Assembly: GCA_017648425.1 (NCBI GenBank)
Contig: JAGCJD010000230.1
Span: forward strand, 1-7,552
Source of the DNA: Clostridia bacterium
GTDB taxonomy: Bacteria > Bacillota > Clostridia > Oscillospirales > CAG-272
Direction: 5' to 3'
Length of the DNA: 7,552 bases
Below are positions 5,957-7,552 of the stretch, one piece after another (position 1 is the stretch's first letter; each line of letters opens with the position of its first letter). The notes below the pieces were generated by a model, which saw only the letters and a program-made list of their open reading frames with translations, made no database searches and was not told the DNA's origin. The position numbers and the translations under genes were made by a program.

Positions 5957-7552
5957 ATGAAAAAAATAACAGCGATTATTTGCGTTATATTTGCGTTTAT
6001 AATGGCACTGGCTCTTCCTGTTGGAGCAAGTGCTCCGTATCAGACATATACATATTCAATAGACGGTACAGCTCTCTATTCACCGGATGCATACAACCCT
6101 GCAAAGACAGTTGACTCTGCTTACATGGGACTTGATAGTGATGAGTTTCTCAACAAGTACTATTCCGGCGCGGATGAAGCAACGCTTAAAAACAAAAAGA
6201 CTATTTTGAATCCTTCGGATATTGAAGTAGATGATGCGATGAATGTATATATCGCAGATACGGACAACAACAGAATAGTTGTTCTTAACAGATATTATAA
6301 GGTAAAGTTTGTTATTGAAAGCTTTATAAACGAGCAGGGTATTCCCGACAAACTTGCAGCTCCTCAGGGTGTATTTATAACCGAGGATAAGCTTGTTGGA
6401 GAGGATGAGCACGAGGGAAGAATATTTGTATGTGATACAAATAACAACCGTATAGTCACATTTGACCATGAGGGTAACTTCCTTTCAGTAATAGAACAGC
6501 CTGAGTCAGAGCTTTTTGACGAGGGCGCGGTATACAAGCCCGTTGCTGTTGCAGTTGACCAGTACGACAGACTTTATGTTGTATCGTCTACCACCTATCA
6601 GGGTATTATCGTTATGACCGATGATGGTGAGTTTACGGGATTTGTTGGCGCACAGAAGGTCGTTATTTCTGCTTGGGACAGAATTTGGAGAAGATTCCAG
6701 ACTGAGGAGCAGAGAGCGCTTTCAAAGAACTATATTTCCACAGAGTTTAACAACATAACTCTTACAGGTGACTTTATTTATGTTACCACTTCTTCAATCG
6801 GCGAGTCTGATGTTGAAAAATCCATTACCGGAAAAGACAAGACCGGAGACTATGCTCCCGTTAAAATGCTCAATGCCGCAGGCGATGAGATAATGAGAAG
6901 AAATGGCTTCTATCCGCCTTCTGGTGAGGTAGATATGAAGAAAAATCAACCCTCCGACACCATATTTGGTGTTTCCACAATAGTGGATGTTGCGGTAGGT
7001 GCTGAGAAGACATGGTCGATAATCGACCAAAAGCGAAGCAAGGTATTTACTTATGACTATGACGGAAACCTTCTGTTTGCCTTCGGTGACTCGGGTCGTC
7101 AGCTTGGTAACATAACCAGCAAAGGACTTGCCGGTATAGTATACCAGGGAGATAACATGCTCTTGCTTGACAAAACGGCAAAATCGTTTACCGTTTTTGA
7201 AAGAACTGAATATGGCGACATTTTGATAAATGCGCTTGCAAATCAGAACAATCGTCAGTACGATAAGGCTATTGATGACTGGATGGAGATACTTAAGAGA
7301 AACTCTAACTTTGACGCGGCATATATCGGTATCGGTAATGCTCTTTACAGAAACGGAGAGGTAGAGAGATCGCTTGAGTATTACAGATCAGCTTACGACA
7401 CGGAAAACTATTCCACTGCATATAAGGATCTGAGAAAAGAATGGTTGGCAGACTACATCATCTTTGTTCCTATCGTAGTAATTGCAATTTGTATTCTTTG
7501 GAGCAAGTTCCTTGGATTTGCTAAAAAGACAAACAAAAAGATATCAACGAGC
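5957..7552 (+). CDS. NHL-repeat/TPR protein with C-terminal membrane helix, 3' end outside window
   Basis: The frame starts at ATG 5957, 5 nt after AGGAGG (5946-5951), and stays open for 532 codons to the last base, so the C-terminus is missing. Residues 1-26 are a signal peptide ending in GASA. NHL-like propeller repeats follow at about 86-111 (YIADTDNNRIVVLN, 98-111), 136-173 (FVCDTNNNRIVTFD, 157-170), 195-231, 343-380 and 391-418. Residues 427-497 form two TPR-like helical hairpins (NNRQYDKAIDDWMEIL; AAYIGIGNALYRNGEVERSL). A membrane segment at about 499-520 precedes a lysine-rich stretch, so the propeller and TPR region should lie outside the cell. The gene is 15 bases behind the permease and surely co-transcribed. 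NHL propellers usually bind proteins or ligands and TPRs assemble complexes, so a scaffold or sensor for the importer is my inference. Related proteins may continue into a multi-helix (YIP1-like) membrane domain, which this window cannot show. Confidence 0.8.
   Translation, partial: MKKITAIICVIFAFIMALALPVGASAPYQTYTYSIDGTALYSPDAYNPAKTVDSAYMGLDSDEFLNKYYSGADEATLKNKKTILNPSDIEVDDAMNVYIADTDNNRIVVLNRYYKVKFVIESFINEQGIPDKLAAPQGVFITEDKLVGEDEHEGRIFVCDTNNNRIVTFDHEGNFLSVIEQPESELFDEGAVYKPVAVAVDQYDRLYVVSSTTYQGIIVMTDDGEFTGFVGAQKVVISAWDRIWRRFQTEEQRALSKNYISTEFNNITLTGDFIYVTTSSIGESDVEKSITGKDKTGDYAPVKMLNAAGDEIMRRNGFYPPSGEVDMKKNQPSDTIFGVSTIVDVAVGAEKTWSIIDQKRSKVFTYDYDGNLLFAFGDSGRQLGNITSKGLAGIVYQGDNMLLLDKTAKSFTVFERTEYGDILINALANQNNRQYDKAIDDWMEILKRNSNFDAAYIGIGNALYRNGEVERSLEYYRSAYDTENYSTAYKDLRKEWLADYIIFVPIVVIAICILWSKFLGFAKKTNKKISTS

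Noticed and set aside
1..7552. CRISPR array, tRNA or rRNA gene, insertion sequence, phage element
   Set aside because: No regularly spaced repeats, cloverleaf or rRNA-like sequence, transposase frame or terminal repeats were seen.

Overview
The window is one end of a carbohydrate-uptake operon, all on the + strand, from a low-to-moderate GC Gram-positive bacterium, most likely a clostridial (Clostridia-class) anaerobe. The evidence for this is strong AGGAGG ribosome-binding sites before every gene, a good sigma-A-type promoter, AT-rich intergenic DNA, and proteins resembling large CUT1-type sugar ABC systems of Clostridia and Paenibacillus. The genus cannot be told from the sequence.

Layout: 1-311 is AT-rich DNA without a credible gene. 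It holds several inverted repeats, the cleanest at 181-199. A strong promoter lies at 312-340 (TTGACT, 17 bp, TGG-TAATAT). It is followed by an unusually long, more GC-rich 5' leader (about 347-626) able to form a series of hairpins, then four co-directional genes: (1) 627-4079, a giant 1150-residue secreted solute-binding protein with carbohydrate-binding-like beta modules in front of the solute-binding fold and a helical tail behind it; (2) 4117-5067 and (3) 5069-5941, the two membrane permeases (MalF-like and MalG-like), each with an EAA loop; (4) 5957 to the window end, a secreted or membrane-anchored NHL-type beta-propeller protein with TPR repeats and a C-terminal membrane helix, still open at base 7552.

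Likely joint role (inference): the big binding protein captures an oligo- or polysaccharide fragment outside the cell and passes it to the two-permease channel. No ATP-binding subunit is encoded here, so the importer probably borrows a shared MsmX-type ATPase or has one elsewhere. The NHL/TPR protein is probably an extracytoplasmic scaffold or partner for the same system. The substrate cannot be deduced. The least ordinary elements are the structured leader RNA, the multi-module binding protein without a lipobox, and the NHL/TPR membrane protein in a transporter operon.
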